DNA of 64,000 bases, from contig NC_015554.1 of assembly GCF_000213655.1 (NCBI RefSeq), positions 1,426,001-1,490,000 on the forward strand, read 5' to 3'. The stretch comes from Alteromonas naphthalenivorans (GTDB lineage Bacteria; Pseudomonadota; Gammaproteobacteria; Enterobacterales; Alteromonadaceae). Positions 61,816 through 64,000 of this stretch are shown here, in pieces. Numbering within the stretch: position 1 is the stretch's first letter; every line of letters starts with the position of its first letter. The translations under genes and the position numbers were made by a program. The notes under the pieces are model-generated. The model was not told the DNA's origin and did not search any database. It worked only from the letters and a program-made list of their open reading frames with translations.

Positions 61816-61840
61816 ATGTGAATTTTTTATTTGTAAACGT

Positions 61841-61888
61841 CCGCTCAGGGCTGCTTATAATCTTCCGCTCAGGGCTGCTTATAATCTT
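61841..61888 (-). repeat. 24-bp tandem duplication at the 3' end of DUF3718 gene 2
   Basis: CCGCTCAGGGCTGCTTATAA-TCTT occurs twice exactly (61841-61864, 61865-61888), with a partial third start. It contains the last codons and stop of the gene, so the C-terminal codons and stop are duplicated downstream. Confidence 0.85.
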
Positions 61889-62271
61889 CCGCTCAAGACT
61901 GTGGCAATTTCGTTACCTTCCAAACCATTCTCAGCAACCCATGCTTGCAACGTCTTACCGTCTGTTTCTGGTGCTGATAAATCACTCTTTGGCATCTTTT
62001 TAACTAGCAGTGAACCTGCTTCTACAGCGTTGCTCAGCATTGCTGTACGTATCAGGCTGTTGCCGCTACAGCTAACACCCGAATAATAATCTTTTAGTTT
62101 AAGGCGATAATCTGATTCTACAGAACGCATTTTCTTGCGTAGCTCACCTTTATCATCTGCTTGTACGATAGTACAAATGTTTGCTAATGCTTCGTTTACG
62201 TTGGCTTGCGCCATGCCAGATACACCCAGAGTTGCTGCGATAACTAGCGAAGTTTTAACGATTTTCAACAT
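61879..62271 (-). CDS. Exported DUF3718 protein, paralogue 2
   Basis: 130 residues, with signal peptide MLKIVKTSLVIAATLGVSGMAQA. The mature domain matches paralogue 1 almost throughout (NEALANICTIVQADDKGEL, KDYYSGVSCSGNSLIRTAM). Periplasmic, function unknown. ATG at 62269-62271 follows CGAGGAATTGACC. The stop lies within the tandem duplication. Confidence 0.85.
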   Translation of the reverse strand: MLKIVKTSLVIAATLGVSGMAQANVNEALANICTIVQADDKGELRKKMRSVESDYRLKLKDYYSGVSCSGNSLIRTAMLSNAVEAGSLLVKKMPKSDLSAPETDGKTLQAWVAENGLEGNEIATVLSGRL

Positions 62272-62407
62272 GGTCAATTCCTCGGTTTAATTTAAAAGTA
62301 TGTTCGTTCGTTGGGTTCTATTAAACGCAAAATTTTTGAGGTTAGAAAGCCTTGGTCTAATACTAAGGTATACAGTTTAATATCTAAGTGGCGTTGAAAG
62401 GGTAAGC

Positions 62408-62444
62408 GCAAAAAAAGGCACACCACTAAGAAGAGGTGTGCCTT
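62408..62444 (-). terminator. Rho-independent terminator of the LysR gene
   Basis: AAGGCACACC and GGTGTGCCTT form a 10-bp stem; on the minus strand it is followed by TTTTTTTG. It ends the LysR-family gene. Confidence 0.88.
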
Positions 62445-62463
62445 AGGGAATAACGAGTAAACG

Positions 62464-63366
62464 TTAATGGCTTTTAAAGTGGCTCGACACTTCCATAATC
62501 TGCTCACGCATCCACATATGGGCGTAATCGTGATCTGCACTTACGTGCCAATATAAGAAGTACTCTACGGTAGGTAGATCGAAAGGTAATTCATAAATGG
62601 CTAAGTCGTAGTGTTTAGCTAGATGAAATGGCAAACAAGCTATAAGGTCGGTTTTCACAATTGTACTGGGCACAGTTAAAAAGTGTTGGCTTCGCATAAC
62701 TTCTTTACGGCGTTTACCCATTCTATCTAGTGCTACATCAATAGGGCCGGCACCTGATTTACGTTGCGACACATTAATGTGACCTAAGCGTAAAAAGGTG
62801 TCTAAATCTAAACCGTTCTTTAACGCAGGGTGGTTCTTTCGTGCTAAAACCACAAATCTGTCTTGCGCTATTTTTTCTTTGCATAAATGCGGATCGCTAA
62901 ATGTGGACGCATCGGCGAAGAAATCTAAGGTACCGCTGGCCATCGCAGATACAATCTGACTACGAGGAATTTCGTAATTAGTTAGGCTAATATTGGGCGC
63001 TAGGTTTTGTAACCGCGAAACCAGCCTTGGCATTATGCTAACTTCTAGCAAATCTCTGCTAGCAAAGTTAAATGCCTTTTCTGCAGTTAAAGGGTCAAAC
63101 GTATGACTCTCTTGCACGCTTTTTCTTAACAAGGCTAAGGCTTGTCTCGCAGGTACAATAATATTCTGTGCAACAGGGGTGGGTGTCATGCTATGACCGG
63201 TTCTTACGAACAATGGGTCGTTCAGCATTTCCCGTAAACGAGCCAGTGAATTACTCACCGCAGGTTGTGTAATACACAATACATCAGCTGCTTTTGTTAG
63301 GCTTCCCGCAGTATATATGGCGTCGAATACGGCGAAGAGGTTTAAATCAATTCTATTAAGATTCAT
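62464..63366 (-). CDS. LysR-family transcriptional regulator
   Basis: 300 residues. The N-terminal HTH (LNLFAVFDAIYTAGSLTKAADVLCITQPAVSNSLARLRE) is classical LysR, followed by a substrate domain. The DLNLLxxF-like start groups it with the NodD/NahR-like LysR subset. ATG at 63364-63366; an upstream in-frame start adds 14 residues without support. It is divergent from the MaoC-type gene and probably regulates it. Confidence 0.9.
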   Translation of the reverse strand: MNLNRIDLNLFAVFDAIYTAGSLTKAADVLCITQPAVSNSLARLREMLNDPLFVRTGHSMTPTPVAQNIIVPARQALALLRKSVQESHTFDPLTAEKAFNFASRDLLEVSIMPRLVSRLQNLAPNISLTNYEIPRSQIVSAMASGTLDFFADASTFSDPHLCKEKIAQDRFVVLARKNHPALKNGLDLDTFLRLGHINVSQRKSGAGPIDVALDRMGKRRKEVMRSQHFLTVPSTIVKTDLIACLPFHLAKHYDLAIYELPFDLPTVEYFLYWHVSADHDYAHMWMREQIMEVSSHFKSH

Positions 63367-63445
63367 TGCGCAATCCTTGTCTGGCGAGTGCCAGTATGAA
63401 AATACCAAAAAGTAACTGGCGAATTCTTTGGTTAATATTATTTTT

Positions 63446-63463
63446 ACCTTATTGTAACAAGGT
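63446..63463. promoter_or_regulatory. Inverted repeat in the LysR/MaoC divergent region
   Basis: ACCTT-ATTGTAAC-AAGGT, 5-bp arms in the 190-bp gap between the LysR-type gene and the MaoC-type gene; a candidate LysR-type site. Confidence 0.45.
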
Positions 63464-63556
63464 TATTTATAAATACCTATTATTAAAAGTTAATTGAAAT
63501 ATTCAATACATCAATAGTACTGTTCGTCTTAAATTAACTACCATTGGTCAAAAAAT

Positions 63557-64000
63557 ATGAAAACACTCATCGACTTAGAGGTTGGGGAAACCCTTGAACA
63601 AGCTGAATGGCTCACCATTTCGCAAGATATGATTAATCAGTTTGCTGAAGCTACGGGTGACTATCAATGGATACACCTTGATACTGAACGGTGTAACAAA
63701 GAGAGCCCATTTAGAACTACTATTGCGCATGGCTTTCTCACCGCGTCGGTTATGCCTAAGGCCTTTGAAGGTGTACTTGCTGCATCTGACGAAATTGCAT
63801 CAACCATTAACTATGGTATCGATTCATTACGTTTTTTGGAGCCCGTGAAATCAGGCGATGCAATCAAATATCACTTCAAATTGGTAGAAGTCGTCAACAA
63901 ACCTGCTGGTAAACTATTTAAAATGGAATCAAGCTGCGAGCTGGCCTCGTCAGGCAAACCAGCACTGGTGGGGACTTTTCTTATGTTGGCAGTAATGCAA
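63557..64000 (+). CDS. MaoC-family (R)-enoyl-CoA hydratase, partial
   Basis: The window cuts the gene after 148 codons. Hot-dog fold with the hydratase motif FAEATGDYQWIHLD (catalytic Asp and His) and the ATIAHGFLTASVM-like TIAHGFLTASVMP. It hydrates enoyl-CoA to the R-isomer, linking fatty-acid breakdown to polyhydroxyalkanoate or similar pathways. ATG at 63557; no stop before the window end. Divergent from the LysR-type regulator. Confidence 0.9.
   Translation, partial: MKTLIDLEVGETLEQAEWLTISQDMINQFAEATGDYQWIHLDTERCNKESPFRTTIAHGFLTASVMPKAFEGVLAASDEIASTINYGIDSLRFLEPVKSGDAIKYHFKLVEVVNKPAGKLFKMESSCELASSGKPALVGTFLMLAVMQ

Overview
The window looks like a piece of chromosome from a marine gammaproteobacterium, most likely an Alteromonas-like member of the Alteromonadaceae. 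This is inferred from the gene families (a TonB-dependent receptor, DUF3718 proteins, a moa-mod cluster, beta-oxidation genes) and moderate GC. It falls into two very different halves.

Left half (1 to about 24,034): a sedentary chromosomal integron cassette array. I count 40 attC sites, numbered 1-40 from left to right. Nearly all cassette genes lie on the minus strand, so the attI/promoter end is on the right and the array runs off the left edge. In 36 of 40 cassettes the 7-bp box at one end is the exact complement of the box at the other, which fixes cassette boundaries and places the attI junction at 24,034. No integron integrase gene is present next to it, although a LexA-box sequence (24,218-24,233) remains where an intI promoter would be. 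Cassettes carry two toxin-antitoxin pairs (one reversed, on the plus strand), a HEPN-motif protein, DUF4262, DUF4375-like, DUF7674-like, GFA-like and Excalibur proteins, a P-loop kinase, and many small membrane or exported proteins. Fourteen cassettes have no convincing gene: eight diverged copies of one family (B), five of another (A), and one singleton.

Two insertion sequences sit in the array. An IS110/IS1111-type element (1651-3229) is inserted exactly in an attC core; deleting it restores the site. An IS1202-like (ISNCY) element (17894-20665), flanked by a 16-bp target duplication, interrupts a cassette gene and carries an alpha/beta-hydrolase passenger gene.

Right half (24,489 to the end): ordinary chromosome. 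It opens with a frameshifted short-chain dehydrogenase, a FISUMP-domain protein, a lipase-like lipoprotein, an AstE/aspartoacylase-like protein and moeB. A molybdenum operon follows, moaB-moaC-moaD-moaE-modA-modB-modC, with a ModE-like inverted repeat upstream and no moaA. Then come a frameshifted hemN, an SGNH hydrolase, a FrnE-like/XdhC pair and a TonB-dependent receptor. Next is a large acyl-CoA degradation region: two acyl-CoA dehydrogenases, a phosphotransferase, a quinone oxidoreductase, an SDR, a haloalkane-dehalogenase-like hydrolase, a FadJ-like multifunctional enzyme and a thiolase. The last block looks like a polyol utilisation locus (SorC-type regulator, HAD phosphatase, NCS1-type permease with a small upstream membrane ORF, mannitol-dehydrogenase family enzyme) flanked by two DUF3718 paralogues. 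It ends with a LysR regulator divergent from a MaoC-type hydratase cut by the window edge. No tRNA, rRNA or CRISPR array was recognised.
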